DNA of 57,983 bases from the NCBI GenBank assembly GCA_945862245.1, contig CAMAXN010000012.1, forward strand, positions 1 through 57,983, given 5' to 3'. The notes under the pieces were generated by a model. The model was given only the letters and a program-made list of their open reading frames with translations. It was not told the DNA's origin and did no database searches. How positions within the stretch are numbered: the stretch's first letter is position 1; every line of letters starts with the position of its first letter. The position numbers were made by a program, and so were the translations under genes. Of this stretch, positions 49,082 through 57,983 are shown one piece after another. Source of the DNA: Prosthecobacter debontii (GTDB taxonomy: Bacteria > Verrucomicrobiota > Verrucomicrobiia > Verrucomicrobiales > Akkermansiaceae).

Positions 49082-50473
49082 ATGCCCCATATCCACCAAC
49101 TCCTCCCTGTACTCCTCGCCGCCACCGCTCACTCTGGCGAACTCACCCTTGAAATGAAACCATTTTTTATCACCCACAGCCTCGACGCTACGGTATTGCC
49201 CGACACAACAACTCCGATCCGCCTCGACGCGGAGGCTTGGAACGCATTTGAGATCGTCTCCATCGCCGCTCATGGCAGTGTAGTGAAAAAGGGTGACACG
49301 CTGATCGTTTTCGAAACGGAACAGATCGACAAAAATCTCGCCGACGCTCAACAGGCCATCGCCACCGCAACCCTAGAACTCGCGCAGGCGGAGTTCGATC
49401 TAGCGACCCTCGAGAAAACCGTCCCGGAAAAACTTGCACGTCTCGAACGCGCCGCAGCCGACGCCGCTGAGGAGCTGGAACATTTTAACAAGACCTCCCG
49501 CAAGAGCGCCGAGGAAACCGCCGCTTTCGAACTGAAGCGCCGCGAACAAATGCTAGCCTCTTACAAGGAAGAGCTCAAGCAGCTCGTAAAGATGTATGAG
49601 GCAGATGACATTACCGAAGAGACTGAGGAAATCATACTCCAGAATCAGCGCGATACGGTGAAGGCGGGAGAGTTCGCCCTGCGCATGGAGATTCTCAACC
49701 ACAAGCGTACCCTCGGGGTCAGCCTGCCCCGGCAACTTACCACGCTCACGCAGACACGCGACGACACTGCGCTTTCCTTCGACAAGGGAAAAAAGAATCT
49801 GCCCCGCTCACTAGAGCTTGCAAAACTCGAGGTTGCCGTTCTGAAAAATAGCCTAGAAAGGAGCGGTAAAAACATCGCCGAGCTAGAGAAAGACCGCTCC
49901 CTTTTTGAGATCAAGGCACCCGCCGAAGGTATTTTTTACCATGGAGCTATCCAGGAAGGAAAATGGATAACCGGAGAACTCGTCAAGACACTAGAACCCG
50001 GGGGAGCCGCCCCAGTCGAAAAAACCTTCGCCACCTTCATCCCTGTCACCGCTAAGCCGCTGCTCCACGCGTTTCCCGACCAAGCCACCGCGCGAGTTCT
50101 CGAAGTTGGTGCGGAGGGCAGCGCCGTCCTTCCCGGCCGTGAGGATATCGCAATCCCAGTTTCCCTGAAATCTATCGCCGCCACGCCGGCTCCCGATCTC
50201 ACAATCCCAGCTACCTTCAGCGCTACCTGGCCGGAAAAACTCAGCCCCACGGCCGGCCAATCGCTCCAGATCCGCGTCGTTTCCCACCACAATGAAAAGG
50301 TAATCACCGTCCCCATCAAAGCCCTCGCCTTTGGGCCGAAAGGCTGGATGGTGGAAGTGAAGCTCGCCGACGGGAAAACCAAAAAATACCCCGTTACCCG
50401 CGGCCGCAGCGATGCGGAAAACACCGAAATCACAGCCGGCCTCGAAGCTGGCCAGGTCGTCATTGTACCGTAA
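49082..50473 (+). CDS. HlyD-like periplasmic adaptor protein
   Basis: A 463-residue exported protein. Signal peptide HQLLPVLLAATAHS; a biotinyl-lipoyl-like start (AWNAFEIVSIAAHGSVVKKGDTLIVF); a long coiled coil (about 90-300: EQIDKNLADAQQAIATATLELA, LARLERAAADAAEELEHF, AVLKNSLERSGKNIAELEKD); and the returning strand IKAPAEGIFYHGAIQEGKWITGELV. A C-terminal beta barrel (ITVPIKALAFGPKGWMVEV) closes it. Such adaptors bridge inner-membrane pumps to outer-membrane channels. No pump gene is adjacent. ATG at 49082 is preferred over an upstream frame inside the preceding gene. Confidence 0.8.
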   Translation: MPHIHQLLPVLLAATAHSGELTLEMKPFFITHSLDATVLPDTTTPIRLDAEAWNAFEIVSIAAHGSVVKKGDTLIVFETEQIDKNLADAQQAIATATLELAQAEFDLATLEKTVPEKLARLERAAADAAEELEHFNKTSRKSAEETAAFELKRREQMLASYKEELKQLVKMYEADDITEETEEIILQNQRDTVKAGEFALRMEILNHKRTLGVSLPRQLTTLTQTRDDTALSFDKGKKNLPRSLELAKLEVAVLKNSLERSGKNIAELEKDRSLFEIKAPAEGIFYHGAIQEGKWITGELVKTLEPGGAAPVEKTFATFIPVTAKPLLHAFPDQATARVLEVGAEGSAVLPGREDIAIPVSLKSIAATPAPDLTIPATFSATWPEKLSPTAGQSLQIRVVSHHNEKVITVPIKALAFGPKGWMVEVKLADGKTKKYPVTRGRSDAENTEITAGLEAGQVVIVP

Positions 50474-50496
50474 GAAAAAGAAGAGTAGGATAAATC

Positions 50497-52182
50497 CTAC
50501 TCTCCCCTCAACAAATTCCATCCTGTCACCAGCGCCTTGAGTCCTGCCATCTCGATGGACGGATCGACCCCAGTGCCCCAGAGCAGGCGTCCGTCGTCAT
50601 GCTGGAGCTGAACGTAGGCCGCCGCGCTGGCATCCGATCCGCCGCGCACGGCGTGGGAGCGGTAGTCGGTGACCTTGAAATCCTTGAAGCCCGCCTTCTC
50701 CAGCGCGTGGACGAAAGAGTTAATCGGGCCGTTGCCATCACCTTCGATTTCGAGTGGTTTGACGTCTACTGAGACCGTGGCCATGCAACGCACCTGCCCG
50801 CCACCGGGTTGGTGCATGAGCTTGTAATCAGTGAGGTGCAGCGGCGATTCCACGTTTACAAAATGCCCGAAGAACGCCTCGCGTATCTCATCCGTCGTCA
50901 GTTCACGACCAAGGCTGTCGGCGAGGTCATACACGAATTTCCCGACGATCGGATGCATCGACTTCGGTAGGTCGAAGCCGTGCTCGCGATCCAGCACGTA
51001 GGCAACGCCGCCCTTTCCTGACTGTGAGTTAATACGGATGATTGCCTCGTAGGAGCGGCCAATATCCTGCGGATCGATGGTTAAGTAAGGCACGCCCCAC
51101 ATCGTTGCAGGATCTTCCTTGGTTTCCTTTTCACGGCGGTCGAGGCCTTTCTTGATCGCGTCTTGGTGGCTTCCGGAAAAGGCCGTGAAGACCAGCTCAC
51201 CGGCATAGGGCTGGCGCTCCGGCACGATCAAGCGCGTGAATTTCTCATACTTCAGCCGGATGTCGGTGAGTCCGGAGAAATCCAATCCCGTCTCGATGCC
51301 GTGGCTGTTCATGTTCAGCGCGAGCGTGACGATGTCGAGGTTCCCGGTGCGCTCGCCGTTTCCGAAAAGGGTACCCTCCACGCGATCCGCGCCCGCCATA
51401 AGGCCCAGCTCAGTCGCCGCAACGCCGGTGCCGCGGTCGTTATGAGTGTGCAGGGAAACAAAAACGGAATCGCGCCGGTCAAGATAGCGGCACATCCATT
51501 CGATCATGTCCGCGTGGACGTTCGGTGAAGCCCACTGGACAGTGTCCGGTAGATTGATGATCATCTTCTTTCCCGGCGTTGGCTGCCAGACTCCGATCAC
51601 CGCATTGCAAACCTCCAGAGCGTAATCCAGTTCTGTATCTGAAAAAGACTCCGGCGAATATTGCAACACCACATCCGTCTCTGAGATGGTCGAGGCGAGT
51701 TCCTTCACCAGCTTCGCACCATCGATGGCTATTTGCTTAATCGACTCCCTTGAGGCATCGGAGAAAGTGATGCGCCTTTGTAGCGGCGAGGTGGAGTTAT
51801 AGATGTGGACGATGACACGCCGCGCCCCGGCGATGGCCTCGAAGCTGCGGCGGATCAGTTGCTCGCGCGTCTGCACCAAGATCTGTATCGTCACATCCTC
51901 CGGAATGCGGTTTTCCTCGATCAGCCTGCGGCAGAAATGAAATTCTGTATCGGCGGCGGAGGGAAAACCAATCTCGATCTCCTTGAAGCCAATCGCCACC
52001 AGGAGGTCGAAAAACTCAAGCTTCTCCTCCACCGACATTGGCTGTGGCAGCGCTTGGTTGCCATCGCGGAGATCCACTGAGCACCAGATCGGCGCACGGG
52101 TGATCGTCTGGTCCGGCCAGATACGGTCGGGCAGGGCGACGGCCGGGAAAGGCCGATATTTCGTGAGGGACTTCGGATTCAT
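50497..52182 (-). CDS. leuA: 2-isopropylmalate synthase
   Basis: A 561-residue LeuA of the long type. Catalytic-domain motifs: WCSVDLRDGNQALPQPMSVEEKLEFF, LHTHNDRGTGVAATELGLMAGADRVEGTLFGNGERTGN. The C-terminal LeuA dimer/regulatory domain is present (VSVDVKPLEIEGDGNGPINSFVHAL). It condenses acetyl-CoA with 2-oxoisovalerate, the first step of leucine synthesis. ATG at 52182 (MNPKSLTKYRPFPAVALPD) is chosen over a frame that starts 156 bp earlier. No leader peptide was seen. Confidence 0.96.
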   Translation of the reverse strand: MNPKSLTKYRPFPAVALPDRIWPDQTITRAPIWCSVDLRDGNQALPQPMSVEEKLEFFDLLVAIGFKEIEIGFPSAADTEFHFCRRLIEENRIPEDVTIQILVQTREQLIRRSFEAIAGARRVIVHIYNSTSPLQRRITFSDASRESIKQIAIDGAKLVKELASTISETDVVLQYSPESFSDTELDYALEVCNAVIGVWQPTPGKKMIINLPDTVQWASPNVHADMIEWMCRYLDRRDSVFVSLHTHNDRGTGVAATELGLMAGADRVEGTLFGNGERTGNLDIVTLALNMNSHGIETGLDFSGLTDIRLKYEKFTRLIVPERQPYAGELVFTAFSGSHQDAIKKGLDRREKETKEDPATMWGVPYLTIDPQDIGRSYEAIIRINSQSGKGGVAYVLDREHGFDLPKSMHPIVGKFVYDLADSLGRELTTDEIREAFFGHFVNVESPLHLTDYKLMHQPGGGQVRCMATVSVDVKPLEIEGDGNGPINSFVHALEKAGFKDFKVTDYRSHAVRGGSDASAAAYVQLQHDDGRLLWGTGVDPSIEMAGLKALVTGWNLLRGE

Positions 52183-52622
52183 TTCGGAGGCGCTGAGTAA
52201 GCCGCGGGGCGACAGGCTACCCCAACCCCGGGCATACACGCAAGAGCCGACCTCCATGTGCGAAAAAGGATACCTAACTAAAAACTCTTGGGAGATAAAT
52301 CTTGTCACGGAGAAGATGGGAAATGCAAAAGCTACCAATCATTGGCTTGCCATAGTCCTCGGCGTGTTCCGATCCGCCAATCCATAATAGGCGCGCAAGC
52401 TGGATGAGAAAATCAACAATGATTTCCCGTCCCTCCCACCGCTTAGTCAGCCCCGGGAAACGCGACAGAAGTAAGGCCTGAGGAAGAGAATGCGCGGCGC
52501 CCACGCTTTACTCCGAACCATTCACTGACCATCAGTTGGGGTGCCGGGGTGGCAGGGTTTTTCGGGGGGACTAGGTGTGATGCCTGTTGAAAAGGGCGGC
52601 TGTGTCCCTAATCTGGCGGTGG

Positions 52623-53471
52623 ATGATTACACAGGCTTTCATACTCGGGGCGGGACTGGGGACGCGGTTGCGTCCGTTGACGGATGCTTTCCCAAAGCCA
52701 CTTGTACCGCTTTTTCACAAACCGCTGGCGATGTGGGCGGTGGAGAACTGCGAGGCGGCGGGGTGCCAGAGGTTCGCTGTAAACACGCACCACCTGCCGG
52801 AAAAGTGGCAAGGCTTCGACGCAGGGCGCGATATAACTTTTTTCCACGAGCCTATTCTGTTAGAAACGGGCGGTGGGCTCAAGAACATCGAAGGCTGGTT
52901 GGAAGAGGGAAGTTTACTAATCCATAATGGCGACATTTTTTCATCGATCGATCTGCGGAAGCTCGTAAACAAGCATGAAACGTCGGGCGACGAGGTCACG
53001 CTGGCGGTGCGATCCACAGGTGGCGAAAAACGGATCTCGCTCGATGAAAACGGGCGCGTGGCTGATGTGCGCAGCGAGGTGTGCGGACTACCGGGGACGC
53101 ACATTTTCACCGGTATCTACTGCGTGAACCGTAGTTTCCTGAGACGAATACCAGCAGGCAAGGTGATCGCCGTAATCCCTGCATTCCAGGACCTCGTCCG
53201 CGAAGACGGGATCGGTGCGATCGTTCTCGATGAGGGCGATTGGATGGATCTCGGCGATGTAGAGAGTTACCTCGCCGCGCACCGCACGCTGGCGCTAGAG
53301 CAACCAATGCATCCGGAGGCAATTATCGGCGAGGGGGCGGTGATCGAGCGCAGCGTGATCGGAAAAGGGGCGATGATCGCACCAGGCGCGCGTGTCACCG
53401 ACAGCGTGGTGTGGCCGAGGGCTTGTGTTTCCGGGGAGGTACGCGGAATGGTCATTACCCCAGATCCCTAG
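52623..53471 (+). CDS. Sugar-phosphate nucleotidyltransferase
   Basis: A 282-residue protein: QAFILGAGLGTRLRPLTDAFPKPLVPL is the nucleotidyl-transferase signature, followed by EPILLETGGGLKNIEGWL and LLIHNGDIFSSIDLRKL. The C-terminal part has left-handed beta-helix-type repeats (IIGEGAVIERSVIGKGAMIAPGARVTDSVVW). Relatives make GDP-mannose, NDP-glucose or UDP-MurNAc (MurU). No amgK or mannose gene is near, so the sugar is unknown. ATG at 52623 is preferred over one at 52587. Confidence 0.85.
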   Translation: MITQAFILGAGLGTRLRPLTDAFPKPLVPLFHKPLAMWAVENCEAAGCQRFAVNTHHLPEKWQGFDAGRDITFFHEPILLETGGGLKNIEGWLEEGSLLIHNGDIFSSIDLRKLVNKHETSGDEVTLAVRSTGGEKRISLDENGRVADVRSEVCGLPGTHIFTGIYCVNRSFLRRIPAGKVIAVIPAFQDLVREDGIGAIVLDEGDWMDLGDVESYLAAHRTLALEQPMHPEAIIGEGAVIERSVIGKGAMIAPGARVTDSVVWPRACVSGEVRGMVITPDP

Positions 53472-53670
53472 TTTTTTATAACGTTAAAGGGAGCAGAATT
53501 CAAATCGAGGTTGTCCTCACCCGGATGCACATTTGACCGATATCATATTGTGTTTGCACTTTTTGTGTACTCTTCAACTTCATTCACTGCTCGTCAGCAG
53601 TCGAATTTCTTCTTAGCCGATTTTCAACGCAGTCATTTAGGAATTGTAAGGCGGCGACCGTAGTTCGCTG

Positions 53671-54549
53671 CTACAGCGTCGCGATCAACCTGACGAACTG
53701 GCGGCCGTATTCGACGTAGGAATTGTAGCATTGCTGCCAATCGACGGCGGAGGAATCGGGTGCGTGAAAGACAGTAGCCACGTGCGGCTCGATGGCGATC
53801 CAGCCCTTGTAGTCGGACTGATGGGCGTCTGTCATGATTTCACGCAGCTTGGCCTGGCCTAGGCCGGGCATGGTGTATTCCGGCTCCACGTCGTCGGACA
53901 CGGGATTGATGCAGTCCTTGATGTGGATGTGGGCGACGTGCTCTTTTACCTTGAGCCAGAACTCCATCGGATCCTGCCAGGGGAACGGTTCGGGCTTTGA
54001 GCGGTCGAGCTGAAAAACGGGATTACCGGTGTCGAACACAAGCTTCAGGCCAGGAACCTCTTCAACGAGGCGGAGGGAGTGCTCGGCAGAAAAGCCGCCC
54101 CAGTTCATGCAGTTCTCGTGAACCGCAGTGATACCTTCATCGGCGAAGCGTTTTACGATCTCGCGCAGGCGACGGAATCGCTCATGCTCATCCTGATCCG
54201 CGCCCCATAGTTCCTGCGCGTAGGACATGATGCGTATCATCGGGGTGCGGAGGCGCTTCATGCGCGGGATAGCACGGTCGATCTCTGCGAGGGTGATGGC
54301 GAAATCCGAGGAAATCTTTTTCCCCCAGTTGCCGATCGCGGAGCCGAATTCCGGGACGGTGATGCCCGCCGCATCCAGCTTGTCGGCGGTATGGAGGAAA
54401 TCATCCTCCGGCATGTCGTGGATGTTTGCGGAGCCGACCATGCGGGTCGAGATGGCGGACCAGCCAAGGGCTTGGGTAGCGGCAATCTGCTTATCAATGT
54501 CACGGGAGGCTTCATCGGCGAAGCCAGTGAGTTTTTCGGTGGACAGCAT
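53671..54549 (-). CDS. Sugar phosphate isomerase/epimerase, TIM barrel
   Basis: A 292-residue AP-endonuclease-2-type barrel. Features: LTGFADEASRDIDKQI, RMKRLRTPMIRIMSYA, GITAVHENCMNWGGFSAEHSL, LKLVFDTGNPVFQ, HIHIKDCINP and YKGWIAIEPHVA, with the metal ligands of the family (Glu, Asp, His, Glu) in these strands. Typical role is in sugar or inositol catabolism; the substrate is unknown. It lies 198 bp from the nucleotidyltransferase and divergent from the following lipoprotein gene. Confidence 0.82.
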   Translation of the reverse strand: MLSTEKLTGFADEASRDIDKQIAATQALGWSAISTRMVGSANIHDMPEDDFLHTADKLDAAGITVPEFGSAIGNWGKKISSDFAITLAEIDRAIPRMKRLRTPMIRIMSYAQELWGADQDEHERFRRLREIVKRFADEGITAVHENCMNWGGFSAEHSLRLVEEVPGLKLVFDTGNPVFQLDRSKPEPFPWQDPMEFWLKVKEHVAHIHIKDCINPVSDDVEPEYTMPGLGQAKLREIMTDAHQSDYKGWIAIEPHVATVFHAPDSSAVDWQQCYNSYVEYGRQFVRLIATL

Positions 54550-54627
54550 ATATAAAGCTAAGGGCTAAAGCTCAAACTTTAAACTTTAAACTTCAAGCAA
54601 GAGGGAAATCCGCTTCATCATCGCCGG

Positions 54628-55239
54628 ATGAAGCGTAGGGAATGGATGGGTCTATGCGGATTGGCAGCGGTGGGTTGCCGGAAAGTGGAAACGCCTTTGA
54701 AGGCGCAGTCGTGGATCGAGATGCGCGGCGAGTGGATAGCCATGAGCGGCGGGGAGATCGATACCGGGGAGCCGTTACGCATCGGTTGGGGCGAAACGAT
54801 GACGGCAGTGCGCTGGAAGGGCGAACCGCCCGCACCACCCTTCGAGCTGGAGTTGATGGCAAAACGCATCGACGGCACGGATTTCTTCTGCGCAGTCACC
54901 TTTCCAGTACGTAGTCTAGACGAGTGCGTCACCTTCGTGGTCGGCGGCTGGGGTGGCGGTACGGTTGGGATTTCCTCCATCGATGGCAAGGACGCCTCGG
55001 AAAATGAGACGACAACCTACGGGAGGTTTGAGACGGATGTTTGGTATGCGATCCGGTTGGTTAGGAAAGGCGAACGAATCCAAGCATGGATCGACGATAA
55101 GATCGTGGTGGATCTGGACATCACGGGAAAAGCGCTCGCGCTCAGGCCGGGACCGATCGAAGATTGCGCGCCCTTCGGTTTGGCGACATGGCAGACAACG
55201 GGGCTAATCCGCAATTTGCGGTGGCGAAGGATAGACTGA
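54628..55239 (+). CDS. Small lipoprotein with a LamG/DUF1080-like fold
   Basis: A 203-residue protein. A short basic N-terminus and LCGLAAVGC form a lipobox (Cys17). The body has PFELELMAKRIDGTDFFCAVTFPV, TFVVGGWGGGTVGISSIDG, TTYGRFETDVWYAIRLVRKGERIQAWID and FGLATWQTTGLIRNLRWRRI, a concanavalin-like pattern near the DUF1080 (3-keto-disaccharide hydrolase) family. Whether it binds or cleaves sugars is unknown. It is divergent from the TIM-barrel gene. Confidence 0.7.
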   Translation: MKRREWMGLCGLAAVGCRKVETPLKAQSWIEMRGEWIAMSGGEIDTGEPLRIGWGETMTAVRWKGEPPAPPFELELMAKRIDGTDFFCAVTFPVRSLDECVTFVVGGWGGGTVGISSIDGKDASENETTTYGRFETDVWYAIRLVRKGERIQAWIDDKIVVDLDITGKALALRPGPIEDCAPFGLATWQTTGLIRNLRWRRID

Positions 55240-55516
55240 TTTATACGCTCTGAGAGGAAACAAATTGATGACCGGTGACAGAACGGATCGCCATGACCAA
55301 GAGAATTGAGATGAACATAGATGAAGAATTTTATCAGCCGTGTTACCGGCGGCGAGATATTCCAGCAAGGACTCGACCGGATGCCTAAGCCTACCGACTG
55401 TCCCTGTTGCTGTGGCAGATTTAATTATCAATTATGACGCTGAATAGTAGGATGAAATAATTTAGCGTAGAATCCATGCCTCATGGTAAATTCCGCATAG
55501 GAATGATAAACCCGCT

Positions 55517-56698
55517 TCACATCACCGATTCGCACCAAGCCAGCGCCATGAGGCAGTAGCCGGTGCCGTAGGGCTGGTGATAATCGTAAAGAGGATAGTC
55601 CCACCATGAACCGTCTTTTTCTTGGCGGGAAATAATCAATGCGGCGAGCCGCTCGGCATAGGGCTTTTGTTTTTCCGGTGGCAGTAGACGCACGGACTCG
55701 GTAAAATAATAGACCCCATAGTAGTAGAAATAGCCGGAGATGCGGAAATGTATATCGTGCGGGCGCGGGCGCTTGCGGGCGATGGACAGAAAGCCTTCGC
55801 GGGCGAGGAAACGGTCAGCCCATTCGGTGATGACTTCGTCAGTGATGCCATCGCGTCCGAGGACGCGAAGGGCGGCGTTGCAGGCCTGCGAGCGGGCTAG
55901 GGAGCCAGCCGGGCGGTTGATATCGGCGCGCGGACGCATGATGTGGGAATGCGAATAAGCATAGGCCTTGTCTGGCGTCTGCTGGCGCTTGATCGAATCC
56001 AGAGCGGCGGTCGCAACCTTCTCATTGAGCGCAAGGCCGAGCTTTTCACGACCTTCCTGCATGGCGAGAAGAACAGTTGCGGAACTGAATGCGGTAGTGA
56101 TACCGCTGGGTTTTTGTGTGGTGATGTTGTCGAAGACATCAAGGTACCCCCAGCCGCCGTTGACATCTGTGTAGCGGCTCACCATGTCGACCTGCAGTTG
56201 CGCGAGTTCCTTCAAACGACTTTTTGCCGCGGGGTCAGCTTCCCGTTCATGGAGACGTATGAGGGCGCGCAAACCGTATGCATGCCCCCATATATTGTAG
56301 GTGGTTGTCTGGTCGGCGCGGCGAAGTAACGGCAAATCTTTCTCCGCCCACTTCGCGCCTTTTTCAATGGCGGCGGAGGTCTCGGGGCGGACATCGCCGG
56401 AATCGATCAGGCCGGAAAGAGCGAGGCCGGAAGCGCCAGCGCGAAAGGCATGGTGGGCGCCAGGTATGGGCGCGTAAATGTTGAGCCCTTTGGTGCGCGT
56501 AGGACCGCCCCACGAGCCGTTCTTGTTCTGATATCCAACAAGAAAATCCACCCCCCGCATGATCGCTGCCTTGATATTTTCTGTAGTGGCGGGTGGGAGA
56601 TCTTTTATGGACTCTTGGGCACCGGCTGCAGTGACAAGGAAAATGAAGCCAACGCAACGGTACAGGGAGCTGTAAAGGACAGGAAGGGCTGGATACAT
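55517..56698 (-). CDS. Secreted prenyltransferase/squalene-cyclase-repeat protein
   Basis: A 393-residue exported protein. Signal peptide SLYRCVGFIFLVTAAGAQ; then FLVGYQNKNGSWGGPTRTK, LALSGLIDSGD, GWGYLDVFDNITTQ, VLLAMQEGRE and QEKDGSWWDYPLYDYHQPYGTGYCLMAL are QW-type repeats of an alpha/alpha toroid. It lacks the DXDD acid of a true squalene cyclase, so terpene synthesis is unlikely; PVC genomes use such secreted repeats widely. ATG at 56698 is preferred over TTG at 56719. It lies 33 bp downstream of lpxI. Confidence 0.75.
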   Translation of the reverse strand: MYPALPVLYSSLYRCVGFIFLVTAAGAQESIKDLPPATTENIKAAIMRGVDFLVGYQNKNGSWGGPTRTKGLNIYAPIPGAHHAFRAGASGLALSGLIDSGDVRPETSAAIEKGAKWAEKDLPLLRRADQTTTYNIWGHAYGLRALIRLHEREADPAAKSRLKELAQLQVDMVSRYTDVNGGWGYLDVFDNITTQKPSGITTAFSSATVLLAMQEGREKLGLALNEKVATAALDSIKRQQTPDKAYAYSHSHIMRPRADINRPAGSLARSQACNAALRVLGRDGITDEVITEWADRFLAREGFLSIARKRPRPHDIHFRISGYFYYYGVYYFTESVRLLPPEKQKPYAERLAALIISRQEKDGSWWDYPLYDYHQPYGTGYCLMALAWCESVM

Positions 56699-56731
56699 GA
56701 TAATTTTTTGAATTGGCAACCGAAGATACCG

Positions 56732-57547
56732 CTACAAGGCGTGGATGGAAATTTTGTGCCGAGCGCAGAGTTTCAAGACCTTGTCTTTTTCAAGGAGGAG
56801 GGTTTTTCCAGCCTCGATTCCGATGGCAAGGATGCCGGCTTCGGCGCAGCTCTCAACGGTCTGCGGACCGATTACCGGGACATCGAAACGGAAATCCTGA
56901 TTGGGTTTGGAAACCTTCACGAGGACTGCTTCCTTATTACGTCCTAGCTCGCCGCCCCGGCGTATGCAGGCGTTGGTGCCCTCGAAGGCCTCGACGGCGA
57001 GGACGGTGCCGTGGCGCACCACGACGGCCTGGCCGATGTCGAGAGCGGAAGTCTGCTTGGCGATACCAAAGCCGTATTCCAAGTCTTCCAAAGTCCGCTG
57101 CTTTGCGGGTGGCCCGGCAACATGCCCTTCCGGAGACAGATAGTCTTCGAGAAAGGTGGTGGCGGGAAGCAAGGTGATGCCGTCTATCGCCATCTCGTCG
57201 GCGATGGCTCCGAAGAGTGTCTCGGCATTGCGCTTTTTCACCCTAGCTAGCATCATCAGAATACGAAGGTCAGGGCGTAATTCAAAAAGATTTCCAGGCG
57301 ATATCTGACCTATCATCACAGCTTCCTTCACGCCCTCTTTCAGGAAAAATTTAATCAGCTTGGAAAGCTGGCCGACGCGGAACCACTGAAAGGAATCGAC
57401 CTGCGGTTCGAGGTCGTGGCGCGTTTCGTTTTCAAAGGCAACAACGACCAGCCGTGAATATGGTTCTGCTTTGCGGGCGGCACGGACGAAAGTCTCCGGG
57501 TAAAAGCCGTTGCCTGCGATGATACCGATGCTTCGAGCCTGTTCCAT
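56732..57547 (-). CDS. lpxI: UDP-2,3-diacylglucosamine pyrophosphatase LpxI
   Basis: A 271-residue LpxI (DUF1009) protein: IGIIAGNGFYPETFVRAAR at the start, QFFRVG-like FQWFRVGQLSKLIKFFLKEGVKEAVMIGQI, TLFGAIADEMAIDGI, SALDIGQAVVVRHGTVLAVEAFEGTNACIRRGGELG and a VPVIGPQTVESCAEAGI end. It removes UMP from UDP-diacylglucosamine in lipid A synthesis and replaces LpxH in many species. Start at 57547, right behind tRNA-Leu on the same strand. Confidence 0.93.
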   Translation of the reverse strand: MEQARSIGIIAGNGFYPETFVRAARKAEPYSRLVVVAFENETRHDLEPQVDSFQWFRVGQLSKLIKFFLKEGVKEAVMIGQISPGNLFELRPDLRILMMLARVKKRNAETLFGAIADEMAIDGITLLPATTFLEDYLSPEGHVAGPPAKQRTLEDLEYGFGIAKQTSALDIGQAVVVRHGTVLAVEAFEGTNACIRRGGELGRNKEAVLVKVSKPNQDFRFDVPVIGPQTVESCAEAGILAIGIEAGKTLLLEKDKVLKLCARHKISIHAL

Positions 57548-57567
57548 ACCGGTTAAAAAGGTGCAAG

Positions 57568-57647
57568 TAGCGGCTGTGGGACTCGAACCCACACTCTTTT
57601 GGAACTCGATTTTGAGTCGAGCGCGTCTACCATTCCGCCAAGCCGCC
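57568..57647 (-). tRNA. tRNA-Leu (anticodon CAA)
   Basis: On the minus strand, GGCGGCT pairs with AGCCGCT (one G-T at the end), followed by TGGCGGAATGGTAGACGCG, the Leu D arm. The anticodon stem CTCGA/TCGAG carries the loop CTCAAAA (anticodon CAA). The long variable arm TTCCAAAAGAGTG and T arm GTGGGTTCGAGTCCCAC fit a class II tRNA. CCA is not encoded. lpxI starts 20 bp behind. Confidence 0.95.
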
Positions 57648-57828
57648 GCTATGCGACTGATATGGGCAGGCGGAACCAGGAAATCAAGCGCTATTCGCGC
57701 CGCCGCCTCTAGCCGCTTCCACGCCGTAATGTCCGTGAAATTTCCTATCCGACATCACTTCCAGTATAGCAGAATCTCCGGAAAGTAAAACCACTTCCTC
57801 CATAACTAAAAACACCACCGCCATCATC

Positions 57829-57983
57829 ATGACAAAAAAAACAACCATCGCAGCCATCGTCGTTCTGCTCCTTGCGGGAGCCGGAGCTGTTGTGTTAATG
57901 AATAAGAAGGATCCTTCCCAAGATATGATCTCGGGAGCAGACGCCCAGGGTAAATCCGCGCCAGCTCAAGAATCCGGAGCATC
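57829..57983 (+). CDS. Start of an unidentified exported protein, cut by the window end
   Basis: ATG at 57829 opens a frame beginning with a Lys-rich stretch and a hydrophobic segment (IAAIVVLLLAGAGAVVLMN). Next is a low-complexity region with DMISGADAQGKSAPAQ, and the window ends inside it. The N-terminus looks like a signal anchor; the gene's identity is unknown. Confidence 0.55.
   Translation, partial: MTKKTTIAAIVVLLLAGAGAVVLMNKKDPSQDMISGADAQGKSAPAQESGA

Noticed and set aside
52183..52622. A leucine leader peptide or T-box ahead of leuA
   Set aside because: No run of Leu codons after a start and no T-box consensus were found in the upstream sequence.

Overview
The window is about 58 kb of a bacterial chromosome that looks like Verrucomicrobiota (Akkermansiaceae/Verrucomicrobiales-like). 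The signs are PVC-type genes (a CxxCH heme protein with HEAT-like repeats, a DUF1501 Tat-secreted protein, PQQ-type propeller proteins, sugar isomerase/epimerase and Gfo/Idh/MocA genes), a PEP-CTERM-like protein, a DUF6580 membrane protein, and lipid A/LPS genes (lptB, lptA-like, lpxI) implying an outer membrane. Genus is not resolvable from sequence reading alone.

Layout. 0.2-6.8 kb: three secreted PQQ-type beta-propellers, a DUF1501 protein and a hydroxypyruvate-isomerase-like enzyme. 6.8-8.9 kb: LPS transport ATPase lptB and a double-domain LptC/LptA-like protein. 9-11.8 kb: Bcp peroxiredoxin, an unknown membrane protein, recR and a MenH-like hydrolase. 11.8-12.1 kb: a tandem palindromic repeat. 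12.1-15.9 kb: pyruvate dehydrogenase genes pdhA, pdhB and lpdA, with a TM2 gene among them and no E2. 15.9-26.2 kb: DUF6580 protein, ftsY, mutL, tRNA-Val, gyrB-gyrA and an oxidoreductase. 26.4-30.5 kb: the large PVC heme protein and a beta-CASP metallo-hydrolase. 35.2-40.4 kb: asnS and an ExbB-ExbD-TPR operon. 40.5-47.4 kb: a complete F-type ATP synthase operon, atpBEFHAGDC. 47.6-58 kb: HU, TM2, an aminopropyltransferase-like protein, an HlyD-like adaptor, leuA, a sugar nucleotidyltransferase, a TIM-barrel epimerase, a small lipoprotein, a squalene-cyclase-repeat protein, lpxI, tRNA-Leu and the start of one more gene.

The accessory part is 30.6-35.2 kb, between the metallo-hydrolase and asnS. 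I read it as a decayed chromosomal integron. It holds two broken integron integrases in opposite orientations. One has a single-base frameshift in an A tract and has lost its N-terminus. The other keeps only its C-terminal half. It also holds an IS1380-type transposase remnant, a good attC site with two unpaired bases on one strand, and a half attC. An attI-like stretch carries GTTGT motifs 27 bp apart. The cassette genes are a four-repeat beta-flower-like protein, a secreted protein that looks like the tail of a serine protease, a PEP-CTERM-like protein with a scrambled end, and a ParD/ParE-like toxin-antitoxin pair. A DUF58 fragment is spliced into the last attC.

The rest is mostly housekeeping. 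Points worth a second look there are a MutL with an altered endonuclease motif, an LptC/LptA-like fusion with an internal signal-peptide-like segment, four 8-bp G/C tracts (one breaks the reading frame of a TM2 gene just after its start), and unusually short ATP synthase delta and c subunits. All family names come from motif recognition, not from database searches.
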